The notes beneath the pieces are model-generated. The model searched no databases. It had not been told where the DNA came from and saw only the letters and a list, made by a program, of their open reading frames with translations. Both the position numbers and the translations under genes were made by a program. Shown piece by piece: positions 1-7,868 of a stretch of 8,757 nucleotides of DNA. The stretch spans positions 1 to 8,757 of the forward strand of contig JAGNTI010000050.1 of NCBI GenBank assembly GCA_017987615.1, in the 5' to 3' direction. This DNA is from Sediminibacterium sp. GTDB taxonomy: Bacteria > Bacteroidota > Bacteroidia > Chitinophagales > Chitinophagaceae. Numbering within the stretch: the first letter of the stretch is position 1; each line of letters opens with the position of its first letter.

Positions 1-595
1 CAAGTGCGTTGGCTTCATTAAACGAAGCAATAAAGTCAGTATCCAATTGCTTATTAGACACCCAAGTTGCAAATACAAATGGCTTACCAGTATAACTAAT
101 CCATGCTTCGGCTAAATCATACTTGAACGGATAGCTATCGTATTTATCTAGAGCCCTATCACCAATTATTACGGCCGCAGTAGTGCCTTCAATTAAACCG
201 ATAAAATTTGTTGGAGCTTCTAAAAGTTGAATATCTTTTTTCCAATAATTTTTTAATAATACCCTGGCAAGATTTACCGAGGTTTTACTTTGGTAATCTA
301 AATACAGGGTTTGTATTTGTTCCATGGGCACTTTACTAAAAATACATACTGATGCTACTGGTCCAGTAGCACCAATACAATAATCAGAAATGATATGCGC
401 TTCAGGTAAACTAGGTATTACAGCAACTGGTACAAGTCCAATATCAATGGTATTATCTTGTAAGGCCCTAGCCAAATTGGCCGGATAATCTTCAATTAAT
501 TCTATGCTTTTAGATACGGCATGATGCTGTAAACCATAGAGTAATGGCTTTGTATTTAAATAACTTACAGCTCCAACACGTATTATTTTGCTCAA
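1..595 (-). CDS. mqnA: Chorismate dehydratase MqnA (menaquinone biosynthesis), 3' end outside the window
   Basis: MqnA removes water from chorismate to give 3-[(1-carboxyvinyl)oxy]benzoate, the first step of the futalosine route to menaquinone, in the cytoplasm. The reverse-strand frame is open without a stop for 198 codons. It carries family-like stretches: SYLNTKPL (residues 11-18), DIGLVPV (51-57), GPVASV (78-83), LDYQSKTSVNL (99-109), VIIGDRAL (142-149) and TGKPFVFATW (169-178). This is the periplasmic-binding-protein-like fold of the MqnA/MqnD family. The family usually runs to about 230-290 residues, so only the C-terminal end is missing. I place the start at a TTG (593-595), which gives M-S-K-I-I-R-V-G-A-V, matching the usual family N-terminus. 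No in-frame ATG exists between it and an upstream in-frame TAA; another TTG (613-611) nine codons... upstream region is the only alternative. No Shine-Dalgarno is visible. It is divergent from purB with a 56-base spacer. Confidence 0.9.
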   Translation of the reverse strand, partial: MSKIIRVGAVSYLNTKPLLYGLQHHAVSKSIELIEDYPANLARALQDNTIDIGLVPVAVIPSLPEAHIISDYCIGATGPVASVCIFSKVPMEQIQTLYLDYQSKTSVNLARVLLKNYWKKDIQLLEAPTNFIGLIEGTTAAVIIGDRALDKYDSYPFKYDLAEAWISYTGKPFVFATWVSNKQLDTDFIASFNEANAL

Positions 596-601
596 TTGAA
601 G

Positions 602-610
602 TAGATTTGC
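602..610 (+). promoter_or_regulatory. Candidate -7 promoter element for purB
   Basis: TAGATTTGC matches the Bacteroidota -7 consensus TAnnTTTG at every fixed position and is followed by the often-seen C. It would start a transcript near position 616, leaving a leader of roughly 35 bases before the purB ATG. No TTG -33 element is seen at the expected 17-23 base distance (the nearest, at 588-590, leaves only 11 bases), so the call rests on one motif. It sits only 6 bases upstream of the mqnA start codon. Confidence 0.4.
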
Positions 611-617
611 ATGCAAA
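606..617. repeat. Perfect 12-bp palindrome in the mqnA/purB divergent spacer
   Basis: TTTGCATGCAAA is identical to its own reverse complement. It lies in the middle of the divergent spacer and covers the end of the candidate purB -7 element and the end of a weaker opposite-strand -7-like element. Such symmetry could be an operator for a dimeric regulator, or it may simply follow from two facing TTTGC ends. A palindrome of this length is expected about twice by chance in a window of this size, so position is the main argument. Confidence 0.4.
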
Positions 618-621
618 GAAA
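613..621 (-). promoter_or_regulatory. Weak candidate -7 element for mqnA
   Basis: Read on the minus strand this is TTTCTTTGC, one base off the TAnnTTTG consensus (T instead of A at the second position). It would give a leader of about 10 bases before the mqnA TTG start. No convincing -33 element was identified. It faces the purB -7 element and the two overlap at the palindrome. Low confidence. Confidence 0.2.
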
Positions 622-651
622 CAATAATTACCCATTAATCGATATCAAATT

Positions 652-1998
652 ATGGATTTAAGCCAATTAACCGCTATTTCGCCAATTGATGGCCGTTACA
701 GAAAACAAGTACAACAATTAGACGAATATTTCTCTGAATTTGCACTCATTAAATACAGGGTGATTGTTGAAATCGATTATTTTGTTTTTTTAGCCGATAA
801 GAAGTTTTTTAAACTACCTGCAAAAGCAAAAGCCTTTTTACTAGAACTAAAAGAAAATTTTAGTGAGGCGGATGCAAAAACCATCAAAGAAATTGAAGCC
901 ACTACCAACCACGACGTTAAAGCGGTTGAGTACTTTTTAAAAATACAATTAGACAAAGCAAACTGTAGTGAATTAAAAGAGTGGATCCATTTTGGTTTAA
1001 CATCTCAAGATATTAATAATACTGCCATTCCATTAAGCTGGAAAAATAGCATGGAATTTGATTATTTACCTGCCCTTATTAATTTAATGCAGCATATTCA
1101 AGACCTTGCAGTAACCTGGAAAAACATTCCTTTACTTGCTAGAACACATGGCCAACCTGCCTCTCCTACCAAATTAGGTAAAGAGTTTATGGTTTTTGTT
1201 GAGCGTATCCATAACCAAGTTGCACTATTTTTAAATATTCCATATGCTGCTAAATTTGGTGGTGCTACCGGTAATTTTAACGCCCATCATATTGCTTTTC
1301 CAAAAAGAAACTGGGTAGAACTTGGGAACGAATTTGTTGAGGACAGACTTGGGCTTCAGCGTATGCAGTTTACCACTCAAATTGAGCACTACGATTATTT
1401 TGCTGCTCATTTTGATAATTTAAAACGTATCAACAACATTTTGATTGACATGTCTAGAGACATTTGGACATACATATCGATGGATTACTTTAAACAAAAA
1501 ACTAAAAAAGGTGAAGTGGGTTCTAGTGCTATGCCACATAAAGTAAACCCTATCGATTTTGAAAATGCAGAAGGTAACTTAGGCATGGCAAATGCCCTAT
1601 TAGAGCACCTCTCCGCTAAATTACCTGTTAGCAGATTACAAAGAGATTTAACCGATTCTACTGTACTACGTAACATTGGAACGCCGGTTGCGCATATGAC
1701 CATCGCTATAAAATCTATCGAAAAAGGACTTGGTAAACTAGTGCTCAATGAGGCTAAACTAAAAGCTGATTTAGAAAACAATTGGGCGGTTGTAGCAGAA
1801 GCTATTCAAACCATTTTACGTCGTGAAAATTACCCTAACCCTTACGAGGCTTTAAAAGATTTAACCAGAGGCAATAATAGCATCGATAAAAAATCGATTC
1901 ACGCATTTATTTCCAAACTTAAAATAAGTGCCGCAGTTAAGGCAGAATTAAAAAAGATAACGCCTCATAATTATACGGGCATACATCCTAAATATTAA
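652..1998 (+). CDS. purB: Adenylosuccinate lyase PurB
   Basis: PurB is a cytoplasmic homotetramer that releases fumarate twice in purine synthesis: from SAICAR to AICAR, and from adenylosuccinate to AMP. The 448-residue protein is complete and close to the 456 residues of the E. coli enzyme, whose type it resembles (N-terminal SPIDGRY at 10-16). Visible family motifs are TTNHDVKAVEYF (84-95), HFGLTSQDINNT (113-124), the RTHGQPAS loop (164-171) with His166 as the likely general acid, and the fumarase/aspartase superfamily signature SSAMPHKVNP (291-300), whose serine pair on the mobile loop contains the likely catalytic base. ATG at 652 is chosen because it gives the standard N-terminus; no Shine-Dalgarno precedes it, as usual in Bacteroidota. 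The gene is divergent from mqnA and convergent with the amidohydrolase gene, and ends just before a strong terminator. No missing key residue or frameshift was seen. Confidence 0.97.
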   Translation: MDLSQLTAISPIDGRYRKQVQQLDEYFSEFALIKYRVIVEIDYFVFLADKKFFKLPAKAKAFLLELKENFSEADAKTIKEIEATTNHDVKAVEYFLKIQLDKANCSELKEWIHFGLTSQDINNTAIPLSWKNSMEFDYLPALINLMQHIQDLAVTWKNIPLLARTHGQPASPTKLGKEFMVFVERIHNQVALFLNIPYAAKFGGATGNFNAHHIAFPKRNWVELGNEFVEDRLGLQRMQFTTQIEHYDYFAAHFDNLKRINNILIDMSRDIWTYISMDYFKQKTKKGEVGSSAMPHKVNPIDFENAEGNLGMANALLEHLSAKLPVSRLQRDLTDSTVLRNIGTPVAHMTIAIKSIEKGLGKLVLNEAKLKADLENNWAVVAEAIQTILRRENYPNPYEALKDLTRGNNSIDKKSIHAFISKLKISAAVKAELKKITPHNYTGIHPKY

Positions 1999-2017
1999 TT
2001 TGACCTTTTAGCACATA

Positions 2018-2051
2018 AAAAAAGCGGCACCAAAATGGATGCCGCTTTTTT
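2018..2051. terminator. Bidirectional intrinsic terminator between purB and the amidohydrolase gene
   Basis: A perfect 12-bp inverted repeat, AAAAAAGCGGCA (2018-2029) and TGCCGCTTTTTT (2040-2051), encloses a 10-base loop. The GC core is GCGGC/GCCGC. It has a T-run after the core on the plus strand and, because of the A-run on the left arm, also on the minus strand. It begins 20 bases after the purB stop and lies 18 bases beyond the stop end of the convergent gene at 2070, so it can serve both. Confidence 0.92.
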
Positions 2052-2069
2052 ATTTGAATACATTCTATA

Positions 2070-5000
2070 CTATTGCTTTACTGGTGTATTTACAACCGGC
2101 GCAGCTTTAGTCCAAGAACTAATATCTAATTTTTTAGCATTTGGATATACTTCATCCAGTGTATTACCATCATACAAGCGACCATTTTTAAGCACGTATT
2201 GGATCTTGTTTGTATTTCTGATATTGGTTAAAGGATTGTCATTCATGATTATTAAATCAGCCAATTTGCCTGATTCAATACTTCCTAAATCTTTATCTAA
2301 TCCAAGTGCTTCGGCACCAAGTATGGTAGCTGTTTTAAGCACATTGAGTGGCTTCATACCACCACTTGCAATGCTCCAAAGCTCCCAATGGTATCCAAGC
2401 CCTTGTAATTGTCCATGACTACCCACACCTACTAAACCACCTTGGTCTACAATACTTTTTAAACCTTCGGCATGTTTTTGAAACACATGATCTTCCGGTG
2501 TAAACCAACCTCCTAAACTTCCAGCTCTTCTTGCCGCTTTTTGGTTAAGCTCTTCGTAAGGAGTAAAACGATTAAGCTTTGGATCGTGTAAAGGACTTTC
2601 TGTGGTGTAATAAAAGTTTTCTGCCCAAGGGCCACCATACGCAACAATTAATGTTGGCGTTAACGTTATTTTACTAGTAGCAAAAGATTTGGTAACGTCT
2701 TTATACAAAGGATAAATTGGTAAAGAGTGTTCCATACCAGGGTATCCATCTAACATATGCGTCATGTTTAATTTAAAGTCTAAACCACCTTCTGTGGTTG
2801 GCATTAACTTTTGCTCTTTAGACGCCATAATAATCCATTGACGTGTTTGTCTGTTACCCGTTAAGTACATTTTGATGTACTGTGTTTTGTAGTATTTACT
2901 ATACTGTTCTAAAACTTTTTTAGTTTGATCATAGCTTTGTAAATTATACATCCAGTAACCTACACCAGGCCCAGTGCTATAAATTCTTGGGCCAGGAATT
3001 TGACCAGCGTCTACCATGTCACCATAGGTTAACACGTCGGTAGTGGCTGTTTGTGGGTCACGAGTGGTGGTAACACCATACGCAAGGTTGGCAGCATACA
3101 ACCAAACATTGTTTTTATGTAGTCCCCAAAAAGGCCACATATGCGAATGCGTATCAACAAAACCTGGGGTAATGGTTTTACCCGCACAATCAAAGGTTTT
3201 AGTACCTGCAGGCACTTTAATAGATCCTGATTTTCCAACCGATTGTATGCGGTTATTGACTACCAAAATATCACCACGCTCTATTACTTCATCACCACGC
3301 ATGGTTATGATTCTTGCATTTTTAAATAAAATAGTTCCAGAAGGAATATCTTTTTGGTAGAAAACTTTTACCTGTGATTCCTGTGGCGCATATTTTTCTT
3401 TCTTCTTTAGCTCGGCATTATAGATGCTATCCGCTTTTACTTTAACAGTGTCTGCTTTAGCAATTGTAGCTAATGAATCAGCTAATTTTTTTGCAGCTGG
3501 GCCAGCTAATTTTAAAGCTGCCGTACTATCAGAGATTCTTTTTGTTTCTGATTTTTTTGCTGTTTTAACAGAGTCTTCTACAAATTTAGCACGCTCTACA
3601 TCATATACCCAGTGGCCATTTCCTAAACTCCAATGCGCTTTTTTACCGTTTGCTTCCCATGCTGGAAACTCACCACCAATTTCAGTTAATTGACGAGAAG
3701 GGAAACTACTATTTTGTGGAGACGCTACAGAAATAGAAGGTGTTTTACCTGCTTCTGGAATTGTAACAACATAAACGTTGTTGTTAACTTGAGCAAGGGC
3801 AAGATCACCTTTTGGTGCCATTAAAATAATATCTGCAGAACTTGGCATTTGTTGTGGCTCTTTTTCACCTGCCGATTCTGAAAGCATACAATTATTAACA
3901 GGATCTAAATTGGCTCTAGACTTACCCATTACATAATCATGATCAGCCTCTGCAACAGATCCGTAGGTAGTAATACCAGAAACCCTTGCAATTGTTTTGC
4001 TATCGGTACCATCCCATCTGATAGATAATAAAGTGCCGCCACCGCCATTTAAAAATACGCGCTCTGTATTGGTGGTAAAATGAATATTACCTCTACCATT
4101 TGCATTATCTATTAAATGCTCTGCGCCACCAGTTGGTTCAATCCAATTAATGACTGCTTCAGAACCATTGTATGATGGTGATTCTGCTTCTTTAAATATT
4201 CTGTTAGGGGCTTTAAAATAAGCAATACGGTTATTGTAACTCCAAGCTGGCTGTGCATAATAAGCAGCTTCTGTACTAATCTTTTTTACATTCGATCCAT
4301 CTGCATTAACCGTGTATAAACTACCTCCTTCATTATCACTCCATGTTACAAATGCAAGCGCAGTTCCATTCGGATTCCATGCTGGCATGGCTTCCACAAA
4401 ATTATGATTGGTTAAACGCTTTGGTGTACCGTTTGGATAGTCCATCACATACAAACGGTTTAAAGATGTAAACGCAAGTTTTGATCCGTCTGGGCTAGGC
4501 ACAGCGTCTCTAATTTGAGACCCAAGTGCATACGCCGTATCTTTTACTGGATAGTTAAAATACAGTCTTGGGCCTACTTCTAAATTTACGCCCGCTTCAA
4601 AAGCAATTTCTGAAGGCGCTTCTGATGCTACAGATAATTTCCAAATTTTACCACCATAACTCGCCAATAAATATTTAGAATCTGGTGTAAAAGTCATGCC
4701 AGGTAACACACCAAGTGGCGCAATACTTTCCTGATCATCTCTTTGCACTGGATAGGCTAGCCACTTTTCTTCCCCGTTTAAAAGGTTACGTAATACAAGT
4801 CCTGTTTTATCTTGATAGCGAGAACCATAGACCATCCATTTTCCATCTTTGCTTAAAGTTGGTGTAAATGCTGATCCATATCTTGATGTAACAGTATTGT
4901 ACTCTCCTTTTTCTCTATTATAAACCCCAATTTGATATTGCGGAAGTAATGCATTGTAATTCCAAGCACCATTACGCTGGCTATAATAAATGAGTTTACC

Positions 5001-5567
5001 ATCAGCACTAAAATTAGGGTCAATGGTTTTTAAACTTCCTGGCTGATCATTGATTTGAATGCCACCACCACCATCAACATTGTACATCCAAAGCCTAGGT
5101 GTTCTTCTACCTTTAGCAGCAACAATATATTTGCCATCTGGTGTCCAAATCGCATTTACATAATCGTCCACATTTGTTTTGGTTAACTGAAGTGTATCTT
5201 GTTTTTCAAAATCTAAAATCCAAATATTATCTGCACCACTTCTATCACTGGTAAAGAGTAGTTTTTTTCCATCGGGGCTAAATCTTGGATGCGCATCAAA
5301 AGCAAGTCCTTTAGTAATTTGTTTTGCTTTACCACCTTCCATTGGAATAGTATAAATATCTCCCATCATATCAAACGCAATAGTTTTTCCATCCGGAGAA
5401 ATATCTAAACTCATAAACGTTCCTTCTTTGGTGTCAAAGCTAATCGTACGTTCTGCTTTTAAAGGAAGGTCTTTAAAGCTCGTATAAACGGTACTATCTT
5501 TTGTTTTTTGCGCTTGCGCAAAAACAAATAAAAAGAGGCCGCTACATAAAAGATAGATTTTTTGCAT
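2070..5567 (-). CDS. Secreted TolB-type beta-propeller/amidohydrolase fusion protein
   Basis: This 1165-residue protein is probably an exported hydrolase; its substrate cannot be told from sequence. Residues 1-19 form a signal peptide (Lys3, hydrophobic core to Phe16, AQA then Gln20 as a signal peptidase I site; no lipobox at a usable place). Residues about 45-460 carry some nine PD40/WD40-like blades with S/T-P-D-G-K motifs (for example at 57-61, 97-101, 142-146, 358-362), as in TolB and prolyl oligopeptidase relatives. A charged linker follows (664-725). Residues about 740-1135 form an amidohydrolase barrel: PGFVDTHSH with metal-binding His807 and His809, candidate bridging Lys899, GMEH with His947, the SHGQLQGLGYHWELW stretch (1050-1064), and the C-terminal GKLADLIIMNDNPL (1100-1113) return to the small beta domain. 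The usual beta-strand-8 Asp appears replaced by His1051. It starts 42 bases after tex, with no Shine-Dalgarno. A near-match -7 element (TATATTTA, 5601-5594) and a TTTTG 16 bases before it could give it its own weak promoter. Confidence 0.93.
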   Translation of the reverse strand: MQKIYLLCSGLFLFVFAQAQKTKDSTVYTSFKDLPLKAERTISFDTKEGTFMSLDISPDGKTIAFDMMGDIYTIPMEGGKAKQITKGLAFDAHPRFSPDGKKLLFTSDRSGADNIWILDFEKQDTLQLTKTNVDDYVNAIWTPDGKYIVAAKGRRTPRLWMYNVDGGGGIQINDQPGSLKTIDPNFSADGKLIYYSQRNGAWNYNALLPQYQIGVYNREKGEYNTVTSRYGSAFTPTLSKDGKWMVYGSRYQDKTGLVLRNLLNGEEKWLAYPVQRDDQESIAPLGVLPGMTFTPDSKYLLASYGGKIWKLSVASEAPSEIAFEAGVNLEVGPRLYFNYPVKDTAYALGSQIRDAVPSPDGSKLAFTSLNRLYVMDYPNGTPKRLTNHNFVEAMPAWNPNGTALAFVTWSDNEGGSLYTVNADGSNVKKISTEAAYYAQPAWSYNNRIAYFKAPNRIFKEAESPSYNGSEAVINWIEPTGGAEHLIDNANGRGNIHFTTNTERVFLNGGGGTLLSIRWDGTDSKTIARVSGITTYGSVAEADHDYVMGKSRANLDPVNNCMLSESAGEKEPQQMPSSADIILMAPKGDLALAQVNNNVYVVTIPEAGKTPSISVASPQNSSFPSRQLTEIGGEFPAWEANGKKAHWSLGNGHWVYDVERAKFVEDSVKTAKKSETKRISDSTAALKLAGPAAKKLADSLATIAKADTVKVKADSIYNAELKKKEKYAPQESQVKVFYQKDIPSGTILFKNARIITMRGDEVIERGDILVVNNRIQSVGKSGSIKVPAGTKTFDCAGKTITPGFVDTHSHMWPFWGLHKNNVWLYAANLAYGVTTTRDPQTATTDVLTYGDMVDAGQIPGPRIYSTGPGVGYWMYNLQSYDQTKKVLEQYSKYYKTQYIKMYLTGNRQTRQWIIMASKEQKLMPTTEGGLDFKLNMTHMLDGYPGMEHSLPIYPLYKDVTKSFATSKITLTPTLIVAYGGPWAENFYYTTESPLHDPKLNRFTPYEELNQKAARRAGSLGGWFTPEDHVFQKHAEGLKSIVDQGGLVGVGSHGQLQGLGYHWELWSIASGGMKPLNVLKTATILGAEALGLDKDLGSIESGKLADLIIMNDNPLTNIRNTNKIQYVLKNGRLYDGNTLDEVYPNAKKLDISSWTKAAPVVNTPVKQ
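3393..3578 (-). repeat. Low-complexity Asp-Ser/Lys/Ala linker coding region in the amidohydrolase gene
   Basis: Residues 664-725 of the encoded protein are dominated by Ala, Lys, Ser, Asp and Thr. Asp-Ser or Asp-Thr pairs recur at residues 665, 680, 697, 706 and 713, each followed by an Ala/Lys/Val-rich helical run, ending in a basic cluster (KKKEK, 721-725). This looks like a degenerate repeat forming a charged helix or flexible spacer between the last propeller-side segment and the barrel. The reading frame runs through it intact. At DNA level a short AGCTAATTTT direct repeat is visible near 3478-3514. Confidence 0.6.
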
Positions 5568-5609
5568 AGGGTGAATTTTAATTATTTGGATGTTAAATAT
5601 AAGATTTTA

Positions 5610-7844
5610 CTATTTGCCAAAACGTTTTTTAAGCGCTTGAAGCGCGTCGTTAACACTCAGTGACGACAGGTCTTGATCGGGAGCAGGTTTAGCCGCCGCA
5701 GGCCTGTTTGACGCTGTTTTAGCAGGTGCATTTTCTGTTTGCTTGATAGACAAAGCTATACGTTTACGAGCGATATCTATTTCCGTCACTTTAACCTGTA
5801 CTTTTTGACCCAGTTTTAAAAACTCAGAAGGGTCTGTAATGTACTGGTGTGCAATCTCACTTACGTGCACAAGGCCATCTTGCTTAACGCCAATATCTAC
5901 AAAAGCACCAAAGCGGGTAATATTGGTAACCTGACCAGGCACCACCATACCTACTTGCACGTCTTCTATTTTATAAATATTGGCAAAACTAAACTGCTCA
6001 ATTTCTTTACGAGGGTCCAGTCCTGGCTTTTTTAATTCATTTAAAATATCCTTGATGGTATGTTCACCAAAGGTTTCAGAAATATATTTTTTAACATCAA
6101 CGGATCCAATCACCGATGTATTTCCAATTAAATCTGAAATCGCAATATTGGCATCTTTAGCAATGGAAGCAACAATCGGATATGCTTCTGGGTGAACAGC
6201 ACTAGCATCTAATGGATTCGAAGCCTCTACAATGCGTAAAAATCCAGCACATTGTTCGTAGGCTTTATCCCCTAGCCTTGGTACTTTTTTTAATTGTTCT
6301 CTACTTGTAAAACCACCAATTTCTGTTCTGTAATTGATGATATTTTCGGCTACTGGGCCAGTAACGCCACTTACATATTTTAATAAATGCTTACTGGCTG
6401 TATTTAAATTAACACCTACTTGGTTTACGCAACTTATTACGGTTTGATCGAGTCTTTCTTTTAATCTAAACTGATTTACATCATGCTGGTACTGACCTAC
6501 CCCTAGGCTTTTAGGATCAATTTTAACAAGCTCAGCAAGTGGATCCATGAGGCGTCTACCAATACTTACCGAACCTCTAACGGTAACGTCTTTGTCCGGG
6601 AATTCTTCTCTTGCAGTTTCCGATGCCGAATACACAGATGCGCCATCTTCATTGACTAAATATATAGGTAAGCCTAGTTGTAATTTTTGAATAAATATTT
6701 CTGTTTCTCTACCAGCTGTTCCATCACCAATAGCAAAAGCTTCTACTCCATAACTTTTTACTAAACTTCTAATAATATGTTCGCTCCCGTCGAGTCTATT
6801 ATTTTCATGAATAAAAATAAGTTCGGTTTGTTGCAGCATGCCTTTTTCATCGAGGCAAACTACTTTACAACCTGTTCTATATCCAGGATCAATGGCAAGT
6901 ATTTTTTTACTTCCAAGAGGTGCACTTAATAAAAGCTGACGTAAATTTTCAGCAAAAACATTGATCGCTTCTTCGTCTGCCTTTTGCTTTAAGGATGTGC
7001 GGTATTCTGTTTCTAAACTTGGTTGAAGTAGTCTTCGGTAAGCGTCTTTAACTGATTTTTTTACGTGTTCTCGCCATGAACTTAAATCTTGTAAATAAAT
7101 TGACTCTACAAGTGTTAAAGCCTCTTCTTCAATTGGCGCAATACTCATACGCAATACACCTTCTAAAAAACCACGCAGTATCGCCATGGTTCTATGCGAT
7201 GGTATTTTATGTATGGGTTCGGAAAAATCAAAATAGTCTTTGTATTTAATGCCTTCTGTTTCTTTATCAGATAATACTTTGGTTTGAATGCAGGCCGTTT
7301 GTTCAAAAAGCAAACGCATTTTAGCGCGCACCACATCATTTTCGTTAATAAGCTCAGCTATAATATCTCTTGCACCTGAAAGCGCCTCTTCGGTGGTGGT
7401 AATTTTTTCATTGAAATACTGTGCAGCCGTTAACTCTACATCTTCATTTCCCTGAGCCAACATAAGTGTTGCCAGTGGCTCTAATCCATTTTCTTTAGCA
7501 GTTTGCGCTTTTGTTTTTCGCTTTGGCTTGTACGGTAAATAAATATCTTCTAGTGCAGCAAGTGTTGTAGCGTTGTCTAATTTTTTTTGCAGCTCGTCGG
7601 TCATTTTACCTTGTTCTGCAATGGCTTTTTCTATAAAATCTTTACGCTCAGTAAATGTTTTTAAAAATTTAGACGCTTCTTCAATTTGTTGAATTTGAAC
7701 TTCATCTAAACCACCCGTTTTGTCTTTACGGTAACGAGCAATAAATGGAATGGTAGCTGCTTCACTAAATAAATCTAATACCGCTTGAACCTGAGTTACC
7801 TTAATGTTTAATTGAGAGGCAATAATTGGAGCAAAAGAACCCAT
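5610..7844 (-). CDS. tex: Tex family transcription accessory/RNA-binding protein
   Basis: Tex (YhgF in E. coli) is a cytoplasmic nucleic-acid-binding protein related to eukaryotic Spt6 and linked to transcription; its exact biochemical role is not settled. The 744-residue protein is complete, slightly shorter than the 773-785 residues of E. coli and Pseudomonas proteins. In order it has the helical Tex N-terminal region (about 1-190, with TIPFIARYRKD at 31-41 and ALEDIYLPYKPKRKT at 97-111), a central helical part, a YqgF/RuvC-like domain (about 312-450, with AIDPGYRTG 317-325, IGDGTAGRET 372-381, SASETAREEFP 406-416), helix-hairpin-helix repeats (about 470-560, GVNLNTASKHLL at 477-488), and an S1 RNA-binding domain (about 630-702, with TRFGAFVDIG and DGLVHVSEI). 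An Ala/Pro-rich tail and a short basic helix (LQALKKRFGK) close it. The ATG gives the standard N-terminus. It follows the exonuclease gene by 24 bases and precedes the amidohydrolase gene by 42, suggesting cotranscription. Confidence 0.97.
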   Translation of the reverse strand: MGSFAPIIASQLNIKVTQVQAVLDLFSEAATIPFIARYRKDKTGGLDEVQIQQIEEASKFLKTFTERKDFIEKAIAEQGKMTDELQKKLDNATTLAALEDIYLPYKPKRKTKAQTAKENGLEPLATLMLAQGNEDVELTAAQYFNEKITTTEEALSGARDIIAELINENDVVRAKMRLLFEQTACIQTKVLSDKETEGIKYKDYFDFSEPIHKIPSHRTMAILRGFLEGVLRMSIAPIEEEALTLVESIYLQDLSSWREHVKKSVKDAYRRLLQPSLETEYRTSLKQKADEEAINVFAENLRQLLLSAPLGSKKILAIDPGYRTGCKVVCLDEKGMLQQTELIFIHENNRLDGSEHIIRSLVKSYGVEAFAIGDGTAGRETEIFIQKLQLGLPIYLVNEDGASVYSASETAREEFPDKDVTVRGSVSIGRRLMDPLAELVKIDPKSLGVGQYQHDVNQFRLKERLDQTVISCVNQVGVNLNTASKHLLKYVSGVTGPVAENIINYRTEIGGFTSREQLKKVPRLGDKAYEQCAGFLRIVEASNPLDASAVHPEAYPIVASIAKDANIAISDLIGNTSVIGSVDVKKYISETFGEHTIKDILNELKKPGLDPRKEIEQFSFANIYKIEDVQVGMVVPGQVTNITRFGAFVDIGVKQDGLVHVSEIAHQYITDPSEFLKLGQKVQVKVTEIDIARKRIALSIKQTENAPAKTASNRPAAAKPAPDQDLSSLSVNDALQALKKRFGK

Positions 7845-7868
7845 AAATACACTTGAAATTTAAAATAA

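Noticed and set aside
1485..1781. Minus-strand open frame of 98 codons inside purB
   Set aside because: Antisense shadow of the conserved catalytic region of purB, including the SSAMPHKVNP loop; nothing supports independent coding.
2035..2418. Plus-strand open frame of 127 codons opposite the 3' end of the amidohydrolase gene
   Set aside because: It lies wholly over the convergent terminator and a well-supported gene on the other strand, resembles no family I know, and its hydrophobic look follows from antisense of the real frame.
3029..3693. Several short open frames on both strands within the amidohydrolase gene
   Set aside because: All overlap the intact 1165-codon frame with its recognisable domains and lack own family features.
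5594..5622. Possible separate promoter for the amidohydrolase gene in the tex/amidohydrolase gap
   Set aside because: TATATTTA misses the final G of the -7 consensus and its TTTTG partner is 16 bases away, just short of the usual range; noted in the gene entry but too weak for its own feature.
5847..6195. Two plus-strand open frames of 62 and 71 codons opposite tex
   Set aside because: They are antisense to the S1 and helix-hairpin-helix coding region and overlap each other in different frames.
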